Source: Chloroflexota bacterium
GTDB lineage: Bacteria; Chloroflexota; Anaerolineae; J102
NCBI GenBank assembly: GCA_003353825.1
Contig: PIVW01000031.1
Location: 1-22,636, forward strand
Direction of reading: 5' to 3'
Length of the DNA: 22,636 nt
The position numbers and the translations under genes are program-made. Below are positions 1-8,813 of this stretch, one piece after another; position 1 is the stretch's first letter; every line of letters begins with the position of its first letter. The notes beneath the pieces were generated by a model. It saw nothing but the letters and a program-made list of their open reading frames with translations, was not told the DNA's origin and did not search any database.

Positions 1-16
1 CTTTATCTGCCTGTTG

Positions 17-62
17 CCAGGCCTGCCCTCTCAAGCAGGCTTGGTGATCCTGTACTTTTTTT
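17..62 (+). terminator. Possible terminator hairpin at left edge
   Basis: Arms at 17-26 and 35-44 pair over 10 positions with one G-T wobble around an 8-nt loop. A run of eight T residues follows at 55-62. The T run starts about 10 nt after the stem, which is far for a classical intrinsic terminator. It would end a rightward gene lying outside the window, so this call is tentative. Confidence 0.35.
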
Positions 63-315
63 GGCCAAAGTTGTGTCCGTCAAGCACATGTTAAATACCG
101 ACTGTGGCATGAACATCCCCAGTTGCGAACGTTATTCTCGACGTAAGCCCGGTATTTGGAGGTGTCTAGCATGCAAAAGAGGATGAGTCGTTTGTTCATA
201 GCGTCTCGGACTAATACATCTTTTGGCCAAAGTCGAGTTTGAGACCACGGCATGTTCCTAATTCTCGTCTGAAACGGCGCCCAGGTGTAGTAGTGAACCC
301 AAAAATGGCCAAAGT
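62..315 (+). repeat. Three copies of a TGGCCAAAGT motif
   Basis: TGGCCAAAGT occurs at 62-71, 224-233 and 306-315. The second and third copies share a longer match, TGGCCAAAGTCGAGT. The core TTTGGCCAAA is palindromic in the first two copies. The copies lie 162 and 82 nt apart in a gene-free stretch. No gene or known element was recognised with them; they may be protein-binding sites or remnants of a decayed repeat. Confidence 0.45.
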
Positions 316-337
316 CGAGTAATATCAACTACGTAGT

Positions 338-370
338 AAAAAGCTCCAGTCTCACAAACTGGAGCTTTTT
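338..370. terminator. Strong bidirectional intrinsic terminator
   Basis: A perfect 13-bp inverted repeat has arms AAAAAGCTCCAGT (338-350) and ACTGGAGCTTTTT (358-370) around a 7-nt loop. The A and T tracts flank the GC-containing stem, so it can act on either strand. On the minus strand it lies about 375 nt downstream of glgP; on the plus strand it could end a transcript from outside the window. Confidence 0.8.
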
Positions 371-500
371 GCCGTTCTTAGGCAAAGCATTTTTTCACCG
401 AGTCGACCAGGTGTCAACGCGAACCACTCATCGTAGAAGTCATCTCAAGACAAGACTGTTAGTCGTAAGCCGTTGGGCATTGTTTAACACACGAAATTTG
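371..500. other. Gene-free stretch left of the MITE
   Basis: No coding signal, RNA gene or clear structure was seen here. Together with 1-370 it makes about 500 nt without a supportable gene. The open frames are short and not protein-like. Confidence 0.5.
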
Positions 501-694
501 GGATCTTCGGCGTGATTCAAAATCAGCACCCCACATCTTTACAAATTGATGTTCTGAGGATTTAAGATTAAAAATTAAAGGCGATCGGCAGAAGAATTCT
601 TAATCTTTAGTTATTGATCTTTGGTTCTGTTCGCAATCGCAAACTTGGATTTGTAAAGACACAAACTCGGCAGAATGAACCATGCCGGATCTTC
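501..694. mobile_element. 178-bp MITE-like element with 8-bp target duplications
   Basis: The direct repeat GGATCTTC at 501-508 and 687-694 exactly flanks a 178-bp segment (509-686). The segment's two ends are inverted versions of a 39-nt sequence. They agree at the outer edge (GGCRTGRTTCA) and inner edge (TCTTTACAAAT) but differ in between, with 22 of 39 positions matching by hand count. A second inverted pair, AAGATTAA (564-571) and TTAATCTT (600-607), lies inside. It has no coding capacity. This is the structure of a non-autonomous transposon; the parental IS family is not identified. Confidence 0.75.
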
Positions 695-729
695 GTGCCA
701 TGTCTTCGCAATGACAGTAAGAAAAGAGT

Positions 730-743
730 ATCAGATCGCTGAT
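730..743 (-). terminator. Weak hairpin just after glgP
   Basis: On the minus strand the glgP stop codon is followed at once by ATCAG-CGAT-CTGAT and then by a T-rich stretch (ACTCTTTTCTT). The stem is only 5 bp, so it is at best a weak terminator. The perfect hairpin at 338-370 is the stronger candidate for ending this transcript. Confidence 0.3.
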
Positions 744-744
744 T

Positions 745-3315
745 CTAACCCCATTTCACCAGTCCCATCTCATGTTTGGAGTTCAGATCAGGATGTACCG
801 GAATCACGCGGACTCCATAGCCAAACCGTCCATTAGTATCGAACTCCAGATTTCCCACGTAACACTTTAAATCACCTGGTAAAACATCTTGCACTTCCAT
901 AGGCATCACACGGATATCTCGCAATACTTGATCATCGTGCCACCAGCCCCAAACGATCTCGACAGCGACATCTTCTGTTGAAAGAGATCCTAAAAAGATG
1001 TTCGCTTCAAGTTCGAGACTCTCGCCAATTATCACATGCTCAATTGCAGACCTAGATGCAGATATGCGCACCTGAGGCCAGGCGAGATACATCCTTTCTT
1101 TCCATAACGCAAGTGCTTTTGCCGCCTCATAATCGTTCTCGGCAATATGTTTCCCAGTCTTGGAAGCGGGCAAATAGAGCTGATTTACATAATCCTTGAC
1201 TTGCCGGCTCATGGAGAATTCTGGGGCACATACCTGGATTGATTCTTTCATGACTTCAACCCATCGCTTAGGAACACCCCGCTCATCGCGATCGAAAAAC
1301 GCCGGGATAATCTCGCTCTCTAGTGTATTATACAGAGATGCGACATCAGCCTCATCTTGAACCTCGGGGCTTTTGTACTCACGTGCTTCGCCGATTGCCC
1401 AACCGGTCTTGCCATTGAATCCCTCGGCCCACCAACCGTCTAGCACAGAAAAATTGGGCACACCATTCAGAGCTGCCTTTTGTCCACTGGTCCCACTCGC
1501 TTCATTGGGGCGTCTGGGATTATTCAGCCACAGATCAACGCCTTGTACCAAATAACGGGCGATGTTCATATCATAGTCTTCGATAAAGATGATACGGCCT
1601 TCAAATTCAGGTGTCTGTGAAAGTTGATGTACCTGCTTTATCAACGCCCCCCCAGGTTCATCGGCAGGATGCGCCTTTCCTGAGAATATGATCTGTATAG
1701 GGCGATCCGGATCACTCAATAACCGTTGTATACGTTCCACATCACTAAAAATGAGCGCAGCGCGCTTATAAGTAGCAAATCTCCGTGCAAACCCTATTGT
1801 TAGAGCGTTAGGGTCAAAAAGCTCATACGCAGCCTCAACCCGGACTGGTGATTCACCATGGCGTCGCCGTTGTCTGGCTACCCGTTCGCGCAAAAAATCG
1901 ATCAAACGCCTGCGTAATCGCTGGTGAGTGTCCCATAGTTCGATGTCAGGAAGGTCAGGCAGGGCTCGCCAAGGTACGTCAAGGTCAGGTTCCTCCCGCC
2001 ATCTGCCATCCGAAAAATAGGTTTCATACAGTTCAGCAAGCTCAGCGGCCAACCATGTGTCAGTATGTATACCGTTGGTTACATGGGTGATTGGCACTTC
2101 TTCTACCGGCACACCTGGCCATAGATCTGCCCACATTTCGCGTGCAACTCGTCCGTGTAGGGCGCTGACTCCGTTGGCGTATGCTGCAAATCGCAGTGCC
2201 AATATCGTCATACTAAATCGCTCTCCCCAAGGGGTTTGCCAACGAGCCAGATTCATAAAACCCGTTCGGTCAAGACCAATCTGGCCCCAAAATGAATGAA
2301 AAAACTTATCCATGAGCTCAAAGGGAAATGCATCATTACCAGCAGGGACAGGTGTGTGGGTAGTGAAGACTGAACTAGCAGCTACAACCTGCTGTGCCTG
2401 GAAAAAACTAAGATGCTGCTCTTGCACCAATTCGCGCACCCGCTCAAAACTGAGGAAGGCAGCATGCCCTTCATTCATATGGAAGACTGTGGGCTGAATG
2501 CCTAAAGAACGCAGGGCACGTACGCCACCTATGCCCAGAACAACCTCTTGGGCTACACGCATTTCCTGATTGCCGCCATACAATCTGGCGGCCAACTCCC
2601 TATCTTCTGGAGCATTTAGGCTTACATCTGTGTCCATCAAGAATAAAGGCACACGCCCTACCTGAATTCGCCAAACTTTTGCGTAAATGTCTCGGCCCGG
2701 CAGTTGCACACTGATCATGACTTCATTACCGTTACTCTCCAAAGCAGGTTCAGCAGGTGCTTCAGCAAATTCTAACTTGACATAAATCGCCTCTTGGTTT
2801 CCATCTTCAGAGATAAGTTGTCTGAAATACCCCTGTGGATAGAGAAAGCCCACCCCCACAAATGGAAGGCCTAGATCGCTGGCCGATTTGCAGTGATCAC
2901 CAGAAAGGATGCCTAATCCGCCGGAATAGATAGGCAAAGCCTCATGCAAACCAAATTCTGCGGAGAAGTAGGCAATCACCTCGTCTGCGCGCTCAGAATA
3001 ATTGCGGCTGTACCAGGTGGACTCCGGATTCATATAGGCGTCGAACGCCTCAATCACACCATGAAATGTTGCCAAATATCCTTCATCGTTTGCCAATTCC
3101 TGCAGCCGTTGGGGGGATACAGCACGTAGTAATTTGACAGGATTATGGTTGGATTCATCCCATAAGGTAGGATCGATTGATTCAAACATGGCTTGAGCTG
3201 CAGGTGACCAGGCCCACCATAGGTTGTAGGCCAATTCATTCATTCGCTCAAGCTCCTCAGGTAATGCGGGGAACACTGATAGATATCCGAGTAGTTTCAC
3301 AGTTATATTCTCCAT
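745..3315 (-). CDS. glgP: Alpha-glucan (glycogen) phosphorylase, DUF3417 subtype
   Basis: This 856-residue protein phosphorolyses alpha-1,4-glucan ends to glucose-1-phosphate, using pyridoxal phosphate. It belongs to the phosphorylase branch found in archaea, Thermotoga and many Chloroflexota. The N-terminus (about 14-120, beginning LPEELERMNELAYNLWWAW) matches the DUF3417 domain. The catalytic core includes AEFGLHEALPIYSGGLGILS near 117 and FHMNEGHAAF near 279. The PLP-binding lysine is expected at K613 in EASGTSGQKAALNG, followed by SVLDGWWAEG. Length is normal for the group. The ATG at 3315 has no strong Shine-Dalgarno sequence. The gene stands alone, with about 640 nt upstream and 744 gene-free nt downstream. 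A glycogen-binding CBM48 mini-protein (17328-17615) is the only other glycogen-related gene here. Confidence 0.95.
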   Translation of the reverse strand: MENITVKLLGYLSVFPALPEELERMNELAYNLWWAWSPAAQAMFESIDPTLWDESNHNPVKLLRAVSPQRLQELANDEGYLATFHGVIEAFDAYMNPESTWYSRNYSERADEVIAYFSAEFGLHEALPIYSGGLGILSGDHCKSASDLGLPFVGVGFLYPQGYFRQLISEDGNQEAIYVKLEFAEAPAEPALESNGNEVMISVQLPGRDIYAKVWRIQVGRVPLFLMDTDVSLNAPEDRELAARLYGGNQEMRVAQEVVLGIGGVRALRSLGIQPTVFHMNEGHAAFLSFERVRELVQEQHLSFFQAQQVVAASSVFTTHTPVPAGNDAFPFELMDKFFHSFWGQIGLDRTGFMNLARWQTPWGERFSMTILALRFAAYANGVSALHGRVAREMWADLWPGVPVEEVPITHVTNGIHTDTWLAAELAELYETYFSDGRWREEPDLDVPWRALPDLPDIELWDTHQRLRRRLIDFLRERVARQRRRHGESPVRVEAAYELFDPNALTIGFARRFATYKRAALIFSDVERIQRLLSDPDRPIQIIFSGKAHPADEPGGALIKQVHQLSQTPEFEGRIIFIEDYDMNIARYLVQGVDLWLNNPRRPNEASGTSGQKAALNGVPNFSVLDGWWAEGFNGKTGWAIGEAREYKSPEVQDEADVASLYNTLESEIIPAFFDRDERGVPKRWVEVMKESIQVCAPEFSMSRQVKDYVNQLYLPASKTGKHIAENDYEAAKALALWKERMYLAWPQVRISASRSAIEHVIIGESLELEANIFLGSLSTEDVAVEIVWGWWHDDQVLRDIRVMPMEVQDVLPGDLKCYVGNLEFDTNGRFGYGVRVIPVHPDLNSKHEMGLVKWG

Positions 3316-3957
3316 AGGATGGCCAGCGGTCTATTTTTAGCCTTTACTAAACCTTAGGTCGGTGCAATTCTGGTTCAACATGATTTCGTGTGTACCTGGA
3401 AAAACACGTGTTGCGTATTACGTGATGATTATGCAAACGAACCACACCTTTCTAACAGGGGCCTCGCATATTCCGAAAGAGCCACAGTTCTTTGATTCTG
3501 CTATAGATGTTCAGGTAATGATTTTGACTTCCTGCCAGATTTTCCGCTGGTAACTAGGCCTGCGGATCCAAAATCTTTTTCTGGAAGACAATAGCCGATT
3601 GGCGATTGCCGATCCAGCTAAGGTGAAAAGCCACAATCGCCATAATCAAATTGTCTTGACATCATGCTTATCTGGCATTTCTGGTAATGGGTAGCACTCT
3701 CTCGCAAAAATCTCGTAGAGTGTTCCTGGAAAAGGAGTGGTGTGCAACAGCGGCGATTATACATGGCTGTGCCGCTCTCCGCCAGATTCGTACCTGAGCA
3801 ACACACAGAAGGGTGGTCAATATGAAAACTCATGTTCACTTGGCACCCCCCTCAATAATGTTCATTTACGTACGTAGTTGCTGAACAGCGCCCACTCATG
3901 ACACCTCATGTACTGCCATCGATCTCACATTATTCGGTATGGGACATACCATATCAA
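3316..3957. other. 640-nt gene-poor gap
   Basis: This gap separates glgP from the DUF1972 glycosyltransferase and must contain the glgP promoter; no convincing -35/-10 pair was found. Visible structures are an 8-bp inverted repeat GGCGATTG/CAATCGCC (3601-3608 and 3634-3641), a CACTCT/AGAGTG pair (3695-3700, 3717-3722) and AGCGGC/GCCGCT arms near 3750-3780. Open frames here (for example 63 residues at 3362-3553) look random. No mobile element with target duplications was recognised. Confidence 0.5.
3936..3950 (-). terminator. Small hairpin after the DUF1972 glycosyltransferase
   Basis: GGTATG and CATACC form a perfect 6-bp stem with a 3-nt loop, beginning 8 nt beyond the stop codon of the leftward gene. 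No T tract follows on the minus strand, so terminator function is doubtful. It may only be a 3'-end stabilising stem. Confidence 0.3.
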
Positions 3958-5112
3958 TCATTTGGAGCTCGATACCTTTGTCTCGGAGACGACTACATTA
4001 TGACCCGACAGCACGTCGTAGAAGAGTGCTTCATAAGCATCGGTCACTGCACCCCAGGAAAAATGCTGGGCAGCGTGCTCTGCAGCTCGTTGGCGATAGA
4101 CCTCCACGCGTTGGGAGTTTTCCAACAGCGACAACAACACCTGCCGCAATGATTCGCCTCCACCTTGCCCATCATAACTTAACCCAGCGTCGGCAATGGT
4201 CTCTAGATTCTCTTCAGTGTTATGAACTACGACGCAATTACCAAATGCCATCTCTTCGACCAGCGCCGGATGTGTTCCTCCAACACCTGATGTGAGGGTA
4301 AAGGCGAAAGCATTGCAGGCGAGTTCCCAATAACCTTCACCGAAAACATAACCGGTAAAGACGATGCGATCATCATTGGTAGCCTGTAACTCTGTCTTGT
4401 ATGTTTCTGCATAAGCTGCGTCACCGACAATCACACATTTCATATTAGTTTCGATGCCTTGCCATGCCTGCACGAGATGATGAGCACAATTCTCCGGGAC
4501 GAGCCTCCCCACAAATAGAACATAGTTACGAGGTTCTAGACCGTACTGCTTCAGAGTCTCGCCGGGGGGGCGTTTGGGAAGTTCGGCGCCATAAGCAATA
4601 TATGTGGTGGGTATATGATAGACATCTTGGTAATAGCGCTGAACGACTCGGGAATCTGTCACTACTGCATTAGCCAGGGGGCCGGCCATACGCTCTGCAA
4701 ACTGAATGTATTTTTTGGCAAACTCAGGCCATTTCTCACGTTTCCAATCGAGGCCATCAACATTGATGATCGTCTTCTGACCAGCAAGGCGCGGGATCCA
4801 TGTGACCAAGCTGTTACCAGCGATGAAATACAGCACAATATCATATTGTTTGAAAAGACCATGAATACTTGATAAAAGGGAATGAACAATGGTATCTAGG
4901 TACTTATTGGCCACTGTGGGCAATTTCACCAATTTCATACCGCGGTAAACAGGTTGGTCGTACTCAATATGATGACTTCGTGCATACACGGTCACATCAT
5001 GGCCGCGCTCAACCAATCGCGCTCCCAACTGCTCTACACAAGTCTCGAATCCAGAATATGAAGCGGGCACACCACGCGTACCCATTAAAGCGATTTTCAA
5101 AGGTTGATTCAT
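3958..5112 (-). CDS. Glycosyltransferase, DUF1972/GT4 type
   Basis: This 384-residue protein is a cytoplasmic glycosyltransferase predicted to add a sugar (rhamnosyl-type enzymes are common in this group) to a lipid-linked polysaccharide intermediate. The N-terminus KIALMGTRGVPASYSGFET (6-24) and the segment NVDGLDWKREKW (118-129) are characteristic of DUF1972 glycosyltransferases. The nucleotide-sugar domain shows VGRLVPEN (201-208) and HPALVEEMAFG (281-291), the latter in the place of the usual GT4 acidic motif. Start is the ATG at 5112; the Shine-Dalgarno sequence is weak. It reads in the same direction as the exopolysaccharide genes to its right but is separated by 320 nt, so it may have its own promoter. 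Donor and acceptor are unknown. Confidence 0.85.
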   Translation of the reverse strand: MNQPLKIALMGTRGVPASYSGFETCVEQLGARLVERGHDVTVYARSHHIEYDQPVYRGMKLVKLPTVANKYLDTIVHSLLSSIHGLFKQYDIVLYFIAGNSLVTWIPRLAGQKTIINVDGLDWKREKWPEFAKKYIQFAERMAGPLANAVVTDSRVVQRYYQDVYHIPTTYIAYGAELPKRPPGETLKQYGLEPRNYVLFVGRLVPENCAHHLVQAWQGIETNMKCVIVGDAAYAETYKTELQATNDDRIVFTGYVFGEGYWELACNAFAFTLTSGVGGTHPALVEEMAFGNCVVVHNTEENLETIADAGLSYDGQGGGESLRQVLLSLLENSQRVEVYRQRAAEHAAQHFSWGAVTDAYEALFYDVLSGHNVVVSETKVSSSK

Positions 5113-5432
5113 AATATACTCATTGCTTAATCGGCAAGGGTCGCCGTGAATAGTCCCTCAAAGCGATAATTCACCAAATCGCACAATTTTATCACTATCC
5201 GAAACATATAGTCATGTGTGATATTCAGATAATACTAGCGCGATAAGGGCTTTGGACAAGATCACATACGAAACTGCTTCCTCTAAATGAACGTAGTGTA
5301 CCGCAAGTTATCGAATTCTCAGTCCTAAGAAGAAAAACCGTCTAACATCTGTAAAAAAACTGAGACTTGTTCCTAGGCTGTGCTGGTGAAATGAGGCTTC
5401 TTCGTGGAACGCCCCTCACCCTCACCGAAGAC
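5113..5432. other. 320-nt gap holding a dispersed repeat
   Basis: The gap lies between two leftward glycosyltransferase genes. Its recognisable content is the repeat copy at 5275-5333. An imperfect CTTCG/CGAAG pair at about 5400-5430 lies just downstream of the right-hand gene and could be a weak terminator. No open frame looks real. Confidence 0.5.
5275..5333 (+). repeat. Dispersed intergenic repeat, copy 1
   Basis: This segment aligns with 11150-11207. The best-conserved part is CCGCAAGTTAT..AATTCT.AG.CCTAAG.AGA, with 28 of 34 positions equal by hand count. The shared TGCTTCCT...AAATGA lies just left of it. Unlike copy 2, it lacks the left arm that would pair with GCAAGTTATT, so it may be a decayed copy. 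Confidence 0.6.
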
Positions 5433-6641
5433 CTAACTGTGGGACAATAGCGATTCCGCATAGATTTTTTCAAAGGCGGCGACGTGGTTTTCGAATGAAA
5501 AACGCTCAAGAACACGTGCTCGGGCAGCCTTACCAAAACGATGGCGCATGTCAGGATGAGCGGCAAGCTGTTTCATGGCCGCGGCCATCGCTTGTGGATC
5601 TGTGGGATAAACCAGGTAACCGGTCTCTCCATCTACAACAGTCTCAAGGGGTCCTCCATGGGCGGTCGCAATCACCGGACGTTCGCTTGCCATCGCCTCA
5701 ACGACCACCATGCCAAAGGGTTCAGGTTGGGTAGAGGGAAGAACCAGGATATCAAGTGCTGCCATGACCTGAGGTGCCTGATTAATATAACCTGCCCAGA
5801 TCACCTGTTTGTCGATGCCAAGCTCATGAGACAGGGCAATGAGTTCATCTTTCTGCCTGGTCTCACCAGATACAACGTCACCAACGATAACAGTTTTGAG
5901 TCTGGGATTTTCGGCCGCAGCCAGGGCGAATGACCGCAGAAAATACGACTGTCCTTTCCAAGCGGAAATACGTCCAACAACACCTATCAGGACATCATCG
6001 CTATCTATCCCCCAGCACTGACGAAATCCGCCATCGTCGTTTTGGGGATGAAAACGTTCGCTGTCCACCGCATCGTAAATCACCGATATACTAGATGCCA
6101 GATCTGGCTGGTCAGCCAACAGGTTATCAGCCACAGCCTGGCTGATAGCGACGACCCGATCGCTGTAGCGTCCGATCATGTAAGCGACAAATCTCCTAAC
6201 CATGGATGGGCGAGTGATCAACTCATGAACATGCCAGACATGGGGAAGGTTGCATCGGCGTGCGACCAATGCGCCGCCCCAAACAGCGCTGGTGTTGGAG
6301 TGCACAAGAGCAATATCTTGCTCGATTGCCAGAGTCTGTAGCTGAATAGGGTTGTGACGCACACGGCGCACGAACGCTGGTAGGCCTTGCGGAGACATAT
6401 AGCGCCTGCGCAGCACGGGCATATCCTCCGCCCGATGTGCGATCCCCGCCTCGGCCAGAGCCTGGCTGAGCTGTCCTTCATAAGCAATATCGGTCGGTGT
6501 TACCACAAAGGGTCGGAAACGGGTTGTATCCAGACGGCGCACAAGTTCCAGCAGAACCACATCTGAACCATAGAGCTCATCTGAACTGTGTGTGAATAAT
6601 ATTGAAACTGGAGAAGTGGACTCGGTAACAGTTGAAGACAC
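5433..6641 (-). CDS. Glycosyltransferase family 4
   Basis: This 402-residue protein has the two-domain GT-B layout. The N-terminal domain begins at SILFTHSSDELYGSDVVL (13-30) and accepts the acceptor sugar. The C-terminal donor domain carries VVGRISAWKGQ (221-231) and E307-PFGMVVV-E315 followed by A-GGPLETV, the family's EX7E motif and diphosphate-binding loop. It probably extends a lipid-linked oligosaccharide for exopolysaccharide or O-antigen. The start is a GTG at 6641; no ATG or good Shine-Dalgarno sequence lies close by. It begins 8 nt after the stop of the ligase gene, which suggests cotranscription and translational coupling. Sugar specificity cannot be told from the sequence. Confidence 0.88.
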   Translation of the reverse strand: MSSTVTESTSPVSILFTHSSDELYGSDVVLLELVRRLDTTRFRPFVVTPTDIAYEGQLSQALAEAGIAHRAEDMPVLRRRYMSPQGLPAFVRRVRHNPIQLQTLAIEQDIALVHSNTSAVWGGALVARRCNLPHVWHVHELITRPSMVRRFVAYMIGRYSDRVVAISQAVADNLLADQPDLASSISVIYDAVDSERFHPQNDDGGFRQCWGIDSDDVLIGVVGRISAWKGQSYFLRSFALAAAENPRLKTVIVGDVVSGETRQKDELIALSHELGIDKQVIWAGYINQAPQVMAALDILVLPSTQPEPFGMVVVEAMASERPVIATAHGGPLETVVDGETGYLVYPTDPQAMAAAMKQLAAHPDMRHRFGKAARARVLERFSFENHVAAFEKIYAESLLSHS

Positions 6642-6649
6642 GGTTAGGG

Positions 6650-8095
6650 TTATGTGCCAGTAAGGAGAGCCGAAGGATCAGTATTCTGTTCATCGCGTAC
6701 ATGACTCAGAACAAAGGTCCCGGCAGCGATCAAACCAGCGTGCACCCAACTGGCCGCAATCCAGATGCCGTCGGTTGATTGATAGGCAATCCCCACCAAA
6801 ACCAGAAAACTAATGACGAGTCCGAGCAAGAGGGCGCGGTCGAGGGGGGGAATGCGCCTGCGGGCGACTCGGATGGCAGGAACGACCAGGGTAAAAACAT
6901 ACCCCAAAAACATAACTGTGCCAACAACACCGGTTTCATGTAATAATCTAAGTCCCATATTACTAATCCAGGCAGGACGCGCTCGCAGTTCGCCATGAAT
7001 GACCGCAAAAGAACCCGGCCCCCAACCCGTTAGTGGCTGAGCCATCCAATCATCCCAAGCCAGACCCCAATCGGAGAGGCGGGCAGAAAACGTTGCGTCA
7101 GTGCCCAACGTCAAAAAGGACTGTAAACGATTCACGAGAGGCAACGAGGAAGGCAACAAGGGTACAACTGCGACAACAACCAAGAGTGCTACAGGGACGG
7201 CTGTTAGGACAAGCAGGGAACGATTGGTCTGATGCCAAGCATCTCGGATATAGAAAATCCAAACGATTGCAGCACCCAGTGCAAACATCAGCCAGGCAGC
7301 TCGCGAAAGACTTAGAAACAGGCCCAGCACAAGCACCGCCAGCCCAGCCGCCAGGACAATATGATGTTTATCAGGTCGCCGCCATCCTCCCTTCCCCAGC
7401 AATACCATAAGGAGGACAATCGCCCAGACTCCAGTATGGCTGCCGAATAAATTTCCTTCCTCAAACGTCCCGTACGGAATGGGCTCGGAAAAATTCCAAG
7501 ACACCTGCACACCCAAATTGATTCCAAATGGAAATAAAACGCGCGCCATGACGCCAAACGCTGCTTCAAGCACACCAGTGACAAGAAAAAGCCCCACCGC
7601 CCAGTACCAATAGTGTCGATTGGGAATCAGGTTGAGTATCAGAACGAATGTCAGAACTAACAAGCCCAAGCGGATGGAATTCTGCAACCCTACAACAGGA
7701 TCAGGGCTAAAAAAGAAACCAGAAATGACATTCATCAGCCACCAGCCCGTTGCAAACCAAGCTGCCGCGGGGAATCGAACACGGCCGCGGTTGACCATAA
7801 GCTGTATAAAGGCCAGACCGGCAACAGCTATAGCTGCAATATGTTCGGCGCGAACCGAAACCGGCCCTGCGTCAAAACGATAGCGTGTCACAAGGGCTGC
7901 TAGAATAAGGATAGCGACACCACTAAATGGCCAAGCTAAGATGAGGAACAGAAGTCCGACGATCCCAACCACCAAAACGACACCAAAAAGGGGATTTTGT
8001 CCCACCAATACAGGCAAGATCCCAGCTAGTATACCGACTACAACGGCAACGATTAACCACAATGGCTGTAACCCCAACCGCTGCTGTATCTTCAT
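6650..8095 (-). CDS. O-antigen ligase/polymerase family membrane protein
   Basis: This 481-residue, very hydrophobic protein has about 11-12 predicted membrane segments. The Wzy_C/WaaL-type core is in the second half, including a large extracytoplasmic loop with SARLSDWGLAWDDWMAQP and TGWGPGSF, typical of O-antigen ligases and polymerases. It would join or polymerise lipid-linked polysaccharide units on the outer face of the membrane. Its ATG overlaps the stop of the upstream acyltransferase by 4 nt (ATGA), and the next glycosyltransferase starts 8 nt later, so the three genes are very likely one operon. Whether it is a ligase (WaaL-like) or a polymerase (Wzy-like) cannot be decided here. Confidence 0.88.
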   Translation of the reverse strand: MKIQQRLGLQPLWLIVAVVVGILAGILPVLVGQNPLFGVVLVVGIVGLLFLILAWPFSGVAILILAALVTRYRFDAGPVSVRAEHIAAIAVAGLAFIQLMVNRGRVRFPAAAWFATGWWLMNVISGFFFSPDPVVGLQNSIRLGLLVLTFVLILNLIPNRHYWYWAVGLFLVTGVLEAAFGVMARVLFPFGINLGVQVSWNFSEPIPYGTFEEGNLFGSHTGVWAIVLLMVLLGKGGWRRPDKHHIVLAAGLAVLVLGLFLSLSRAAWLMFALGAAIVWIFYIRDAWHQTNRSLLVLTAVPVALLVVVAVVPLLPSSLPLVNRLQSFLTLGTDATFSARLSDWGLAWDDWMAQPLTGWGPGSFAVIHGELRARPAWISNMGLRLLHETGVVGTVMFLGYVFTLVVPAIRVARRRIPPLDRALLLGLVISFLVLVGIAYQSTDGIWIAASWVHAGLIAAGTFVLSHVRDEQNTDPSALLTGT

Positions 8096-8805
8096 GCGTC
8101 CCCCTGATTCCGATATTTCAGAATACGGGCAGGCACCCCACCAGCTATAGCATAGGCCGGGATATCTTTATTGACGACACTGCCAGCAGCAACCACTGCG
8201 CCCCGCCCCACCTGAACACCGTCCAAGAGAATGACCCCAGATCCCAACCAGACATCATCTTCCACTTGAATGCCCTGATTTGTGACGCCCTGTGCTTTGA
8301 TGGGGATATCGATACGCTCGATAATGTGATTCTCGGAATGGAAACGTACGCCCTGTCCGATCAACACGTTGCTGCCAATCGTCACACCACCGGCCGCTCC
8401 CACGAAATTATAATCGCCTAAATTTGAATCATCGCCAATGAAAAAGCCGCGCCCTAAGTTCGTGACAACCCCCGTGCATTCGATGATCGAAAATCGGCCG
8501 ATAGAAACATTATTCCCCAGCCTCACACCCTTACGGCTGAGTGCGTCGATCTTGACATCATCTTCCAGCGTAACACTTCGCCCAACATGAATAAGGCGCG
8601 TGTTCAACAGTTGCACACGCCGGCCAACAAAGAAGGATCCACCACAGCTACCTAAGAAGGGACGTCTGAACCACCCCCGTACCATCGCCCATCCACGCTC
8701 CTTGATCAGAGTGATGAGCGCAGTCGTGGGCAGATCGGGATCAATGGTATAATTTGGGTCGCGTTTTATCGTACGTATCGAGGATTGTAGCAAAGTTCGT
8801 AGCAT
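8092..8805 (-). CDS. Hexapeptide-repeat (left-handed beta-helix) acyltransferase
   Basis: This 237-residue protein resembles WcaF/WcaB and maltose-type O-acetyltransferases, which acetylate sugars of exopolysaccharides using acetyl-CoA. Residues from about 80 to the end form hexapeptide turns (for example VRLGNNVSIGRF and VWLGSGVILLDGVQVG) and end in the classic AGSVV..IPAYAIAGGVPARIL. A likely catalytic histidine lies in VRFHSENH. The ATG at 8805 is preferred over the GTG at 8814, because GGAG sits 8 nt upstream of it (8814-8817). It is the first gene of the leftward exopolysaccharide operon. The Shine-Dalgarno bases are part of a 7-bp inverted repeat (8814-8820 with 8838-8844). Confidence 0.85.
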   Translation of the reverse strand: MLRTLLQSSIRTIKRDPNYTIDPDLPTTALITLIKERGWAMVRGWFRRPFLGSCGGSFFVGRRVQLLNTRLIHVGRSVTLEDDVKIDALSRKGVRLGNNVSIGRFSIIECTGVVTNLGRGFFIGDDSNLGDYNFVGAAGGVTIGSNVLIGQGVRFHSENHIIERIDIPIKAQGVTNQGIQVEDDVWLGSGVILLDGVQVGRGAVVAAGSVVNKDIPAYAIAGGVPARILKYRNQGDA

Positions 8806-8813
8806 GCAAGACA

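Noticed and set aside
171..242. 23-residue ORF with a well-placed GGAGG
   Set aside because: The peptide has no recognisable feature and its end overlaps one of the TGGCCAAAGT repeats; a GGAGG alone is too weak as evidence.
687..720. Resemblance of the CTTCGCAATGAC stretch to widespread GTCATTGCGA-type intergenic repeats
   Set aside because: Only about 12 nt agree with what I remember of such repeats, and no second copy is in the window.
3362..3553. 63-residue ORF in the glgP upstream gap
   Set aside because: The composition is not protein-like, it has no Shine-Dalgarno sequence, and it runs opposite to the neighbouring genes.
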